This document shows positions 7,001 to 15,528 of a stretch of 64,000 nucleotides of DNA, one piece after another. Where the stretch lies: assembly GCA_964636325.1 (NCBI GenBank), contig CAZWRV010000004.1:61821-125820 (forward strand). Reading direction: 5' to 3'. The notes under the pieces were generated by a model. That model ran no database searches and was not told where the DNA came from. It saw only the letters and a program-made list of their open reading frames with translations. Both the position numbers and the translations under genes were made by a program. The stretch is from CAZWRV01 sp964636325 (GTDB lineage: Bacteria; Verrucomicrobiota; Lentisphaeria; Victivallales; GWF2-50-93). Positions within the stretch are counted from its first letter, which is position 1; each line of letters begins with the position of its first letter.

Positions 7001-9196
7001 ATGAAGCTGAAATTGCTGATGATGTTTATTGCTATGGCACTCCTTGCCGTTTCAGTCCGTTCGGAAAGCCGGCCTGGGATTCTCGAATTCACCACTGAAA
7101 AGCTTTTCCAGAATGTGGAGATCAAGACTTTCTGCGAATTGAAGGACGGGTTGATCGTGGCGGACACGTTCAAAAAGAAGCCGCACTCCTGGCTCAAGGG
7201 CGAGCCGTTTGCCTCGACCGGGTGGATGGATATTTCGCCTCCGGCCCGGTTTACGATTGAGGCCGAGTTGAAGGTTGACGCCGTCGGCGGAACCGATGTC
7301 TCCATATGGCTTGAGGCATATCAGGATTCCGATGAAAACATCATTTCCGAAAAGATATTCTGCGGATCCGCCTTCCAGGCGGCGGACAGCTTCCAGAAAA
7401 TCTCCAGCGAGTTCGAGATCTCAAGGCCGGGCCTTGTGAAGGTCAGGGTTCTCTTCCAGTGTCCCAGACAGGCCGAGCGCGACATAAGATTCATAACGCT
7501 GAAGAAGCTTGCTCTGCTTAAAACGCCCCTATCATGCGGGATAGTCAACATGGACGCTAAGAAAAACCATGTCCGCATAAAGGAGGAGCAGACGCTAACT
7601 GCGGAAGTCGCAAACTTTTCGGACAAGCCGCAGACGGCCCGGCTGAGGACGTTTCTGGAAAAGGAGTTGAACGACCGGACGGAGTTAAGCGACGATGTGC
7701 TGAACCTCAAGCCGAAGGAGATTCGGGCGGTGTCAATGAGGATATATCCCGAATTCGAATACGGATGCGCGTTCGATGCGCAACTCGAGATGGACGGGAA
7801 AATTGTCGAAGGGAAGAAGGCGTATTTCGGAGTTTCCGACAACGTCTATAAGATCGGGATTCAGCACCAGGCGGACATCGCGCAGACGCGTCTTGTGGAC
7901 TTGAACAGGCTGGACAGCATGATTGCCCGTGGAAAGAAGTTCGGAGGAAACGAGCTTGAAGTCTTCGCCTGGCCTCCCGGCGACAACCTTTCGCTCACAC
8001 CGGCGCCCGACTGTCCGGACGAATGGGAGTCCGGACAGCTCGCATACAAGCAGTCGACGACAAAGACGAAAGAGATTGTAAGGCGACTTCACGAGAACGG
8101 AATCCGGATATTCCTTTATACGACCGGCATGTGGATGAACGGAAAGGATTCTGAGATCATGCGGCAGAATCCCGAATGGTATTCATGGAATGCCAAGGGC
8201 CAGCCGGCGTGGCCGAACGCGTCGAATCCTGAAATCTGGAAGCGGAAGGTCCAGGAGATGATCAGGACGAAGGACAGCTTCGGATGGGACGGATTCCGCT
8301 TCGATGGGCATCCGACAATCGAACCGATGTACCTCAGCAACAGCTTCGACTTCGAAGGCCGTCCGCTCTCGAAGCTCGACTGGGAGGAGATCACCGCCCG
8401 TAACCTGGAATACATAAAGACGGAAGTATGGAAACAGCGTCCCGACACGGTCTTCGGCTTCAATTACACCTGCTATGCCACGGATCCGGACAAGTCGCCG
8501 ATAGTCCAGAAGACTTGCTGGAAGGGCAGCATGGTGATGAACGAATGCTTCAAGGACAGCCACAACCCCGCCTCCATATACTACAAATGGAAGGAATTTT
8601 CCGACTCTATACTCAGGGAGGCGAACAGGTATGTGAAGTTCGGCGGCATCCCGCTCATCTGCATGCCGTCCGACTACTTCAACAACGGCGCCACGAACAT
8701 GTATGAGATGATCTTCGTATACGCCGGCAGGACGCACGCCTACGGATGGGAGGCGTTCTTCAGGATACCGGTCGGCGACTTCCGCCATTTCGTCACAAGA
8801 TACAGTTCTCTCATATGGGCGGACGACATCAGACCAGTTGAGGATCCGGAAGGGAAGTTCAGGACTGTTCCTGCCGATGCCCTTTTCGACCGCAGGCATT
8901 TCTTCGAAAAAGATGTTGCCGGCGGGAAGCAGTATATAATCCATCTCATCAATCCGCCCGTCGACAAATGCGTTGGTGAGAACAAGAAGGGCGAACTCCC
9001 TAAACCCATCGGGAATCTCGTATGCTCGGTGAATATTCCCGGCAGCTGCGCCGTTGAATCGATCACGCTGCTCACGCCGGATGAAAATTCCTGGTCGAGG
9101 ACACAGGAGTTCACGGCCAAGGACGGAATCTGCGAATTCCGCATCCCCGAGCTCAAATACTGGAACATCGCCGTAATCAACCTCAAGAACAAATGA
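7001..9196 (+). CDS. Secreted TIM-barrel glycoside hydrolase-like protein, paralogue 2 of 3
   Basis: This 731-residue protein has a signal peptide (MKLKLLMMFIAMALLAVSVRS) and starts downstream of AAGGGAA. It has the same domain order as the gene at 2898: an N-terminal beta-sandwich, an Ig-like segment ending FGVSDNVYKIGI, then a barrel with EVFAWPPGDNL, IVRRLHENGIRIFLYTTGMW, FGWDGFRFDG (candidate catalytic Asp near 435) and TVFGFNYTC, and a C-terminal beta domain (YIIHLINPPVDKC, LKYWNIAVI). The barrel signature is close to paralogue 1, while the binding domain is diverged. The gene is coupled to the next one, whose ribosome site overlaps its end. A composite leader element lies 50 bases upstream. 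Confidence 0.75.
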   Translation: MKLKLLMMFIAMALLAVSVRSESRPGILEFTTEKLFQNVEIKTFCELKDGLIVADTFKKKPHSWLKGEPFASTGWMDISPPARFTIEAELKVDAVGGTDVSIWLEAYQDSDENIISEKIFCGSAFQAADSFQKISSEFEISRPGLVKVRVLFQCPRQAERDIRFITLKKLALLKTPLSCGIVNMDAKKNHVRIKEEQTLTAEVANFSDKPQTARLRTFLEKELNDRTELSDDVLNLKPKEIRAVSMRIYPEFEYGCAFDAQLEMDGKIVEGKKAYFGVSDNVYKIGIQHQADIAQTRLVDLNRLDSMIARGKKFGGNELEVFAWPPGDNLSLTPAPDCPDEWESGQLAYKQSTTKTKEIVRRLHENGIRIFLYTTGMWMNGKDSEIMRQNPEWYSWNAKGQPAWPNASNPEIWKRKVQEMIRTKDSFGWDGFRFDGHPTIEPMYLSNSFDFEGRPLSKLDWEEITARNLEYIKTEVWKQRPDTVFGFNYTCYATDPDKSPIVQKTCWKGSMVMNECFKDSHNPASIYYKWKEFSDSILREANRYVKFGGIPLICMPSDYFNNGATNMYEMIFVYAGRTHAYGWEAFFRIPVGDFRHFVTRYSSLIWADDIRPVEDPEGKFRTVPADALFDRRHFFEKDVAGGKQYIIHLINPPVDKCVGENKKGELPKPIGNLVCSVNIPGSCAVESITLLTPDENSWSRTQEFTAKDGICEFRIPELKYWNIAVINLKNK

Positions 9197-9207
9197 CAGG
9201 AGCCGCC

Positions 9208-11142
9208 ATGAAGAAAAAAATATTATTGCTTGCTGCCGTTCTGAACTTGATGTCGGCGTTGAGTGCCGAAGTGAAAGTCCGTACTGAAAAGGAAGGTGTC
9301 TGGATCGAGAATTCGCTGTTCTCGCTGCTAATAAATCCGGAGGACGGTGCGAGGGGAGTGAAATTCATCGACAAGGAGAGCGGCAAGGACTGGATCCAGG
9401 ATGACGGCACGCGCGGCCTCTTCATCGATCATTTCTGGCAGGAGCAGTGGCCCGGTCAGTTCTTCCACAAAAAATACAGTTTTGAAATCAAGGAGCCCGG
9501 ACCTGGGCGGGCTGTTGTGAGCTTCAAAACCCTCAGCCACGGCGACTACAAGGGGTTTGGCGAGCAGGCTGGTAATCAGATGTTACAGGGGCTCGAGCTG
9601 GAAAAGACTGTCACCGTTTGCGCCGGAAGTCCGGCGATTGACGTCAAGATAAGGGTAACCAATACCGAGAAGAAGGGGCGGCTCTTCGGGTATTGGATGC
9701 AGAACAACTTCTTCGCCGACGGCGACCGCGAGAATGATGTCCACATGAAGCCGGGCCCGCGCGGAATAGGCACCGCTATTAAGGGCGACCGAGCGGACGA
9801 GTTCGGCAACCTCAACATGGAATGGGAGAGGAGTCCGACTGCCGGTTTCACAGCGACAGTCGACAAAAAGAGCGGTAAAGGGTTCGTCTTCCTGGTCGAC
9901 TACAACGAACTGATGTGGCTCTACAACTGCATCGACTACTACACGACCGAATACCAGTTCGACAAGGTCGCGCTTCCCGCCGGCAAGGTTTGGGCGACCG
10001 ACATCAGGGCGGTCTTCTTGCGCAATACGGAGAGGGTCTCATATGCATCCGGAGCCATGACATATTCTGTGAAATGCGATGAGAAGCCCGATTCGCTGGG
10101 GATCACATACGCCCTCCAGTCCAACGACGGGAAAAAGAAGAGCGTTGAGATCTCGTTCAAGGCCAGGGAGCTCATTTCGGGGGTCGAATATAAATCTGAG
10201 CCGCAGAAGATCGATGTCGAGCCGCTCCAGCAGAAGACAATTGCTTTCTCCAGACCGGAAAAGTTCGACGAGCAGATCGTGATAACCACGGAGTCCAAAG
10301 TGTCCGAGGACGGTAAGGCAGTTACGAACGACAGCTTCGAGACGTTCTTCGGCGGCAATCTCGGGTTCGCCGGACAGAACAGGACGCTTGAAGGGCAGCC
10401 CATCTATTCGATGAAGGGGCCCGCAAAAACGAAAAAAATAATCAAGCCGGACAGCTTCCAGAAGCTTGTCGACAAGAAGCTTAAGATACTTTTCATCAAG
10501 GGGCCAACAGGTTTTGACTTCATAACGCCGGCCGCGAGGGACATGAAGGCCGAACTTGTATCGGCCGAAGTCAAGGGCGGCGGTTCATTCCCTCCTTATG
10601 TCAGCTTCTTTCCGATTGACTATGAAGAGCTTATGAGCTTCGATGTGATAGTCTTGATGGACGTGTCGGCCGAGGCCATCGGCGTAGCCGACCTTGAGAA
10701 GATCAAGGACTTTGTCGAGGCAGGGGGAAGTCTTCTCGTCTTCGCCGGACCTTATAGTTTTGCCGGCGGAGATTATGCCGGAACATATCTTGAAAAGATG
10801 CTGCCGGTTGAAGTCGGTAAACCTTTTTCGATCCGTAAGGCTGCGGATCCGCTGATTGTCTTCGATCCAAAATTTGAGAAGTCCGCGGTTTTCGAGGGAA
10901 TAAACCTTGAGGACAAGGTTGCCTGTCCTTACTACATGGCTTTGAAGGTGAAGGACGGCGCAGAAATATATTCGACGTGCGACAAGCAGCCGCTGATCAT
11001 AGCAGGTAAATATTCAAAAGGCAAGACAGTCGTGATGCTGATGACGCATTATGGGCAGGCCGCCGAAGGCTCCGTCCCATACTGGCAGTGGAAGGACTAT
11101 ATGCTGCTGAACGAGAACATCCTCAGGTATCTAAACCAATGA
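9208..11142 (+). CDS. Secreted beta-sandwich protein with C-terminal GATase1-like domain
   Basis: The ATG at 9208 is chosen because AGGAG precedes it by 5 bases and MKKKILLLAAVLNLMSALSA is a clean signal peptide; the ATG at 9193 is inside the previous gene's end. The first 400 or so residues form a large beta-rich region with GVKFIDKESGKDWIQDDGTR and VKIRVTNTEKKGRL. This resembles galactose-mutarotase-like or GH-N domains but lacks catalytic residues I can recognise. From about residue 425 there is a GATase1-like domain (KKLKILFIKGPTGFDF, FDVIVLMDVS, FVEAGGSLLVFAGPYSF, GKTVVMLMTHYGQ). It pairs with hydrolase paralogue 2, as the 5279 and 13966 genes pair with theirs. Confidence 0.7.
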   Translation: MKKKILLLAAVLNLMSALSAEVKVRTEKEGVWIENSLFSLLINPEDGARGVKFIDKESGKDWIQDDGTRGLFIDHFWQEQWPGQFFHKKYSFEIKEPGPGRAVVSFKTLSHGDYKGFGEQAGNQMLQGLELEKTVTVCAGSPAIDVKIRVTNTEKKGRLFGYWMQNNFFADGDRENDVHMKPGPRGIGTAIKGDRADEFGNLNMEWERSPTAGFTATVDKKSGKGFVFLVDYNELMWLYNCIDYYTTEYQFDKVALPAGKVWATDIRAVFLRNTERVSYASGAMTYSVKCDEKPDSLGITYALQSNDGKKKSVEISFKARELISGVEYKSEPQKIDVEPLQQKTIAFSRPEKFDEQIVITTESKVSEDGKAVTNDSFETFFGGNLGFAGQNRTLEGQPIYSMKGPAKTKKIIKPDSFQKLVDKKLKILFIKGPTGFDFITPAARDMKAELVSAEVKGGGSFPPYVSFFPIDYEELMSFDVIVLMDVSAEAIGVADLEKIKDFVEAGGSLLVFAGPYSFAGGDYAGTYLEKMLPVEVGKPFSIRKAADPLIVFDPKFEKSAVFEGINLEDKVACPYYMALKVKDGAEIYSTCDKQPLIIAGKYSKGKTVVMLMTHYGQAAEGSVPYWQWKDYMLLNENILRYLNQ

Positions 11143-11319
11143 TTTTCAGATTTCTTGATCCGTCACTGCAAATGCATAAGCCATGTAAAAAACTCTTATG
11201 CCGATTCGGATTGGTGCGCCAGAAATCTGAATCTGAAATCCCGCCTTTGAGTCGGTATTTCAGCATAGATATGTTTCAAATAGGTAATAGTCGCTCTTTG
11301 TCGGTGGGAGAAAAGTAGT

Positions 11320-11338
11320 TTGCGCACGCCGTGCGCAA
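11320..11338. repeat. TTGCGC palindrome, copy 1
   Basis: TTGCGCAC, a GCC spacer, then GTGCGCAA: perfect 8-bp arms. It is preceded by AGTAGT and followed by TAAGCAAAA, flanks shared with copy 3. Confidence 0.75.
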
Positions 11339-11377
11339 TAAGCAAAACATGGCATTCCTCTTATGCGGAATTTGCCT

Positions 11378-11396
11378 TTGCGCGCGGCGCGCGCAA
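11378..11396. repeat. TTGCGC palindrome, copy 2
   Basis: TTGCGCGC, GGC, GCGCGCAA: perfect 8-bp arms. The spacer is the complement of that in copies 1 and 3, so this copy is inverted relative to them. Confidence 0.75.
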
Positions 11397-11442
11397 GCTA
11401 TCTCATATTTTAGAAGGAAAGAATACAGGAAAGGTTAAACCT

Positions 11443-13278
11443 ATGGAAATCAGGAATGGATGTTTTTATCATCGGGGGAAGCCGTTTGTGCCGGTGGGCT
11501 TCAATTACTGGCCGTCGAACTCGGGGACGGAGATGTGGACAGATGAGAAATGGGATCCGGAGAAGATCCGGTCCGATTTAAAGGCGATCAGCTCGCACGG
11601 ATTCAACACGCTTAGATTTTTCCTTCGCTGGCCGGAATTCCAACCGAAGCCCGACCTCGTCTGCGAGAAGGCGCTTAAAAGGCTGGTCTTCTTCATCGAG
11701 GAGGCCCGCAGGAACAATATCATGCTCAATCCTGGACTCTTCGTCGGGTTTATGAGCGGAGGGCTCTATGTTCCGGAATGGGTAGGAGGATATTTCGAGC
11801 GAGGACAGTGGTACAATGGCAGGAATGTGTTCACGGATCCAGATGTCATCGATGCACAACTCTTTTTGGTCAAGAAGATTGCGTCGGTCTTCAAGAGATA
11901 CGACAACCTTCTAGCCTATGATTTCGGCAACGAGATCAACGTCTGGCAGCACAGATATCCGGCGAGCGTCGGACAGCTTGCTGACTGGCAGAATCAGATT
12001 GCGGACACCTTGAGGAAGGAACATCCGGGCTGCCTGATAGTGAACGGGACGCAGATGGACACGGTGATGAACGACTGCCCGTGGCGCTTGGACCGTCAGC
12101 CGGTCGACTTCTTCTCGATGCACGCATATCCGGTGACCTCTTGGAACCATGTCAAGTTCAATTCGCTCACCGAGCCTGAGGCGACGATGGTCACATCCTT
12201 CTACGTCGAGATGGCGAAGGCGTGGAAGAAGCCGGTCTTTCTGCAGGAGTTCGGGCTCGCACTTCCTGTGGACGGTAAAATTGCAGCTTCGTATATCAGG
12301 GCGACCGCGGCCTCATCGATGCTTGCCGGTAGCATGGGCTGCCTGATGTGGGCCTGGCAGGACTTCGAAATTGAAAATTATCCTTATGACAGGAACCCGT
12401 TCGAGCAGATGCTCGGATTCGTCACTTCCGACGGGAAAGTCAAGGAGTCGGGGAGGGGGCTTCTTGATGCGCTGCCGGCATTGAAGAAATATTCCTCCTG
12501 GAAGCGTTCGAAGCCCGAGGTGGGGATTCTGATTGCTGACGACTACTTCAGAGGCAACGACACCATGAAGTACAACATGAGCTATTTCTATTATCATTAC
12601 ATGCTGACGCGCTGCCATGTGGAACATGAGTTCTGCACGGAGTTCGACGACTCCTACAAGTGCATCATAATTCCTGCACCCGGGCTCAGACTTCCGCGCA
12701 TTTCGGAATGCGAGAAGTTCCTGAAGGCGGGTGGCAATATTATTGCCAGCGGAGTTGACTGGAGCTTCTGGTCGCGCGGCTGGAACAAGCTCTGCGGAGT
12801 CCGGCCGGTCGACATGCTGATCCACAAGGAACAGATTAAATTCAAGGTGGGTTCATGGTCCATGGACTTGACCTTGGACGCCTCCTTCAACTACATCCCT
12901 CGCCTTGAGAGCATAGGCGGCAAGATTCTCTGTTCCGATACGAAGAGCAAAATTCCATTGCTTGTGAGAAACAAGGTCGGTAAAGGATCGATCACGTGTG
13001 CGGTTCCGCCGTGGGAATACTATCTTGCGGAGAATAAGGCCAAGATGAATTGCGAGAAGGCCATGGACCATCTGCTGGCGCCATGTGGAGTCGTACCTAA
13101 GGTTAAATGCGGCAATCCGGACATCGAGATTGCCGTCCTCGAGGATACTGCAGGCGGCGGGCAGGCGATCGGCGCGGTCAACCACTCATACAAGTCTACG
13201 AAATTCGCAGTTGAATACAATGGAGCAAAATATAACATGAGCCTAAAGGCGAAGGGATTTCAGATAATCGAAATATGA
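11443..13278 (+). CDS. GH5-like glycoside hydrolase with GH42-type C-terminal domain, cytoplasmic
   Basis: ATG 11443 is chosen because MEIRNGCFYHRGKPFVPVGFNYWP is the usual start of cellulase/mannanase-like barrels, and the upstream open frame is repeat DNA. No signal peptide is present, so the 611-residue enzyme should act inside the cell on imported oligosaccharides. The barrel shows the clan GH-A pair: acid/base Glu164 in DFGNEINVW and nucleophile Glu269 in VFLQEFGLALP. After residue about 360 a flavodoxin/GATase-like domain (EVGILIADDYF, YKCIIIPAP, FLKAGGNIIASG) resembles the trimerisation domain of GH42 beta-galactosidases. It is the last gene of the plus-strand cluster. Likely substrates are beta-mannosides or beta-galactosides; this is not settled by sequence. 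Confidence 0.8.
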   Translation: MEIRNGCFYHRGKPFVPVGFNYWPSNSGTEMWTDEKWDPEKIRSDLKAISSHGFNTLRFFLRWPEFQPKPDLVCEKALKRLVFFIEEARRNNIMLNPGLFVGFMSGGLYVPEWVGGYFERGQWYNGRNVFTDPDVIDAQLFLVKKIASVFKRYDNLLAYDFGNEINVWQHRYPASVGQLADWQNQIADTLRKEHPGCLIVNGTQMDTVMNDCPWRLDRQPVDFFSMHAYPVTSWNHVKFNSLTEPEATMVTSFYVEMAKAWKKPVFLQEFGLALPVDGKIAASYIRATAASSMLAGSMGCLMWAWQDFEIENYPYDRNPFEQMLGFVTSDGKVKESGRGLLDALPALKKYSSWKRSKPEVGILIADDYFRGNDTMKYNMSYFYYHYMLTRCHVEHEFCTEFDDSYKCIIIPAPGLRLPRISECEKFLKAGGNIIASGVDWSFWSRGWNKLCGVRPVDMLIHKEQIKFKVGSWSMDLTLDASFNYIPRLESIGGKILCSDTKSKIPLLVRNKVGKGSITCAVPPWEYYLAENKAKMNCEKAMDHLLAPCGVVPKVKCGNPDIEIAVLEDTAGGGQAIGAVNHSYKSTKFAVEYNGAKYNMSLKAKGFQIIEI

Positions 13279-13283
13279 GTAGT

Positions 13284-13302
13284 TTGCGCGCGCCGCGCGC
13301 AA
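13284..13302. repeat. TTGCGC palindrome, copy 3
   Basis: TTGCGCGC, GCC, GCGCGCAA: perfect arms, starting 6 bases after the GH5-like gene and flanked by AGTAGT and CAAACAAAA as in copy 1. The open frame of the Nif3 remnant begins inside it. Confidence 0.75.
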
Positions 13303-13309
13303 CAAACAA

Positions 13310-13852
13310 AAGGAATCATCTCAAGAACGGAAGCTTCTCGACAAGCATAAGATTGTTGTCTACCGGAGCCATTCGAACTGGGATGTCCTTAAGGAAATCG
13401 GGATAGCGGACAGTGCGGTCGCGGCGCTCGGTATCAAAGGGATGCGGGAAATTGGAAGGCAGAAGTTCTTCAGCGTCCAGGGGTTCGGGAAAGCCGTTTC
13501 TGCAGGGGAACTTTTGAAAAAAGTCGAGAAGGGGCTTGGGTATGCGTCCTGCCGTCTTTTCGGAAGTCCGAAGAAGATACGGCGCTTCGCCTTGCTGATC
13601 GGGAGGGGCGGCGAGAACCAATGGCATATCGCGCAGGCCGCAAGAGACATGGGGGCCGAAGCAGTCATCATCGGTGAAATGAGCGAGTTCACAGTCATCG
13701 CTTTCATGGAGATGGGGCTGCCGGTGGTCGAGTCGCTGCACAGTGTTAGCGAGATGCCCGGTATACGCAACCAGGCAGCTGCGATGGCGAAAGCGCTGGG
13801 CGGCGTGAACGTCGAATTCATCCCCAGTGGGGCGTCGAGATTTACTCCGTGA
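13310..13852 (+). pseudogene. 5'-truncated Nif3/YbgI-family dinuclear metal protein
   Basis: The frame is open from the TAG at 13280-13282 but has no good start codon until ATG 13442. Residues upstream of that ATG are already Nif3-like (VVYRSHSNWDVLKEIGIADS). The remnant keeps the equivalents of YbgI His97/Asp101 (HSNWD) and His215/Glu219 (HSVSE). It lacks the N-terminal 90 or so residues, including the His-His metal pair. Family members usually have 250-370 residues. The break falls at palindrome copy 3. A short product from ATG 13442 would lack half the metal site, so a pseudogene is more likely than a functional gene. Confidence 0.75.
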
Positions 13853-13856
13853 TCCG

Positions 13857-13968
13857 TTCTACGTTGCCCGTTCTCCGTAATCTTTGTCGCAAACTTTGTC
13901 GCGAGCTTTGTCGTTCTTAAGTTTCTGACGGACAAAACTGCGAGATTCGCGTACGGGCACCCATCTCA
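13857..13968 (-). repeat. Composite intergenic element, rearranged copy (R1)
   Basis: This copy fills the gap between convergent genes. Read on the minus strand it has GATGGGTGCCCGT, hairpin GCGAATCTCGC followed by AGTTTTGTC, then CAGAAACTTAAG, then three spaced GACAAAG units. The parts match those of the 33.3 kb copy, but the GACAAAG block comes after the GAAAC block rather than before it. It may serve as a terminator here. Confidence 0.6.
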
Positions 13969-15528
13969 CTGAAGTTTTCCGGCCGGAAGCAGTTGGAGTA
14001 CAACCGTGTTCATCAGCTCCGGCCAGCGCGGCCAGTCCCAGAATGCGACCTGTCCGTCCCGCGGTTCTCCCAGGACGGTGCCGGCCAGAAGCGCAATCTT
14101 TCCCTTGCCGTAGTTTAATGTGACAAGTACAGGCACATTGTCGGCGCTGAGTTCGACAGTTGTTCCAGGTTTGGGACGTCCTAGATGGATCCAGCGGACA
14201 GCCGGTGTCTTGTCGTCGTTGAAGATATCCGCCAGCGGCCCATCCTTGCGTACGGAAAGAGTGGTAAAATTCGAGAGGGACTGCAGGTCGCGGTCTCCCT
14301 TGGGAATTATCGGTAGAATTTCGGAGAGCATTTCGCTCTCCTGCCATCTGCCGCGTCCGAATGCGAAGGGTCCGCCGACTAGCAGCAGGCCGGCACCGGC
14401 CTTCACGGCGTCCTGGATCATCGCGCGCGCCTGCAGGCTCAGGTTGTCAGCCTCGACATTGCAGAGGGCGATCAGGTCGTAACTCATTGCGTGGGCATAA
14501 TTCTTTTCAAGTTCGCTGTTCGCCTGCTTGGCGGCCTTTGCCTCTTCGCTCTCAATATCCAAGCTGTCCTCCTTTTCCCCGCCGTCCAGCAGATCGGCAA
14601 TTTTATCGTCAGTGGTAGCCTTGGCCTTCTTCGCCTCGGCTTTCGCATCCTCCTTCGCCTTGGCCTTGGCTGCTTCTCCTGTGGGAGCCTTGATGCTGCC
14701 GTCGATGGACATCCCGTCGAGGCCGCTCGGCGGGCGCGGCGTCCAGGCGAAGTCGATCTTGGCATCCATCGCCTTCAGAGCCTCGAGAATCCTGTAATGT
14801 TCGAAGTAAAGCCCCTTCACGAACCAGACGCGCAGTCCTTCGTGCGGAGTCAGCTTCGGCTCGGACGGCCTTTTGAAGCCTCCAGCCGCAAGCACCTCGC
14901 CTTCGGTTAGGCGGCGCTTGCAGACGACTGTGATCCTGTCGACCCAGGCTTCCTGTCCGGCGAGTTTGCGGAGGTTGCAGCGCAAGCCCGTCTTCCATTT
15001 CCCGGGAGCAGTGGCGAAGGGGATCGTGAACTCCTGGTAGGATTTAGGCGCATTGAACGCGGTTCCCTTGATCTCGAAGTGCGTATCGCCCCCATAGGCG
15101 TGGAAGACCGCATTGCCGTCCTTGTTGTCGGCGACTTTCAGGCGGAAGCGGATTTCGTATTCTCCGGCGGTGACAGCTGGATCGGAGCCGACGCTGTACC
15201 ATCGCAAATAGGCCTGGTCGCTTACGGGGAAATAGAGCGCCTTGCCGTCGAGCGCGTCGGGATCGTCGACGCATTTTGCGCCCGGATCCTGGGACCAGGC
15301 CGCCTCGATGACGATTTGGTCCTGTTCCTCCGCAGCTGATGCGGCGGCGATGGAGAAGAATAAGAAAGATGCGGCCGCGCAGTAGCTTGCGGCTTCCAGA
15401 CGCAGATGGTAAATTCCGGATTTGCGAAGGACGCTTAGTCTGTTTCTTGCGCTCGGAGCTCGCAAACTACTTATTGAATCATCGTAAAAGCGATTGGTCA
15501 TATCGCGCCTGAAAATACTGAGATTCAT
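13966..15528 (-). CDS. Secreted protein with beta-sandwich and C-terminal GATase1-like domain
   Basis: This 520-residue protein's start codon overlaps the stop of the upstream hydrolase (ATGA), so the two are translationally coupled. A hydrophobic signal segment (SFLFFSIAAASAA) comes only after about 60 residues. The leader before it is encoded partly by a degenerate copy of the TTGCGC repeat (15447-15465). Residues of about 70-215 look like a carbohydrate-binding sandwich (AYLRWYSVGSDP, YEIRFRLKVADN). The C-terminal part (LRVWFVKGLYFEHYRILEAL, YDLIALCNVEADNL, VKAGAGLLLVGGPFAFGRG, GKGKIALLAGTVLGEP) is GATase1-like and clearly paralogous to 5279-6826. An Ala/Lys/Asp-rich insertion interrupts it between about residues 275 and 335. 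Its function is unknown. Confidence 0.75.
   Translation of the reverse strand: MNLSIFRRDMTNRFYDDSISSLRAPSARNRLSVLRKSGIYHLRLEAASYCAAASFLFFSIAAASAAEEQDQIVIEAAWSQDPGAKCVDDPDALDGKALYFPVSDQAYLRWYSVGSDPAVTAGEYEIRFRLKVADNKDGNAVFHAYGGDTHFEIKGTAFNAPKSYQEFTIPFATAPGKWKTGLRCNLRKLAGQEAWVDRITVVCKRRLTEGEVLAAGGFKRPSEPKLTPHEGLRVWFVKGLYFEHYRILEALKAMDAKIDFAWTPRPPSGLDGMSIDGSIKAPTGEAAKAKAKEDAKAEAKKAKATTDDKIADLLDGGEKEDSLDIESEEAKAAKQANSELEKNYAHAMSYDLIALCNVEADNLSLQARAMIQDAVKAGAGLLLVGGPFAFGRGRWQESEMLSEILPIIPKGDRDLQSLSNFTTLSVRKDGPLADIFNDDKTPAVRWIHLGRPKPGTTVELSADNVPVLVTLNYGKGKIALLAGTVLGEPRDGQVAFWDWPRWPELMNTVVLQLLPAGKLQ
15447..15465 (-). repeat. TTGCGC repeat, degenerate copy 4 inside a coding region
   Basis: On the minus strand AGTAGTTTGCGAGC, TCC, GAGCGCAA, GAAACA matches the flanks and outer arms of copies 1 and 3; the inner arm bases have changed. 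It lies in the N-terminal leader of the GATase-like gene. Confidence 0.55.

Larger units (their letters stand above)
11143..11442. other. Gene-free gap with two palindromic repeats and a TTTCAGATTT inverted repeat
   Basis: No supported gene lies here. The stretch holds an inverted repeat (TTTCAGATTTC at 11145 with AGAAATCTGAA near 11220), which is a candidate terminator region for the upstream transcript. It also holds two copies of the TTGCGC palindrome family, at 11320-11338 and 11378-11396. The frame of the following gene is open back to 11320, but only through the palindromes. Confidence 0.5.
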
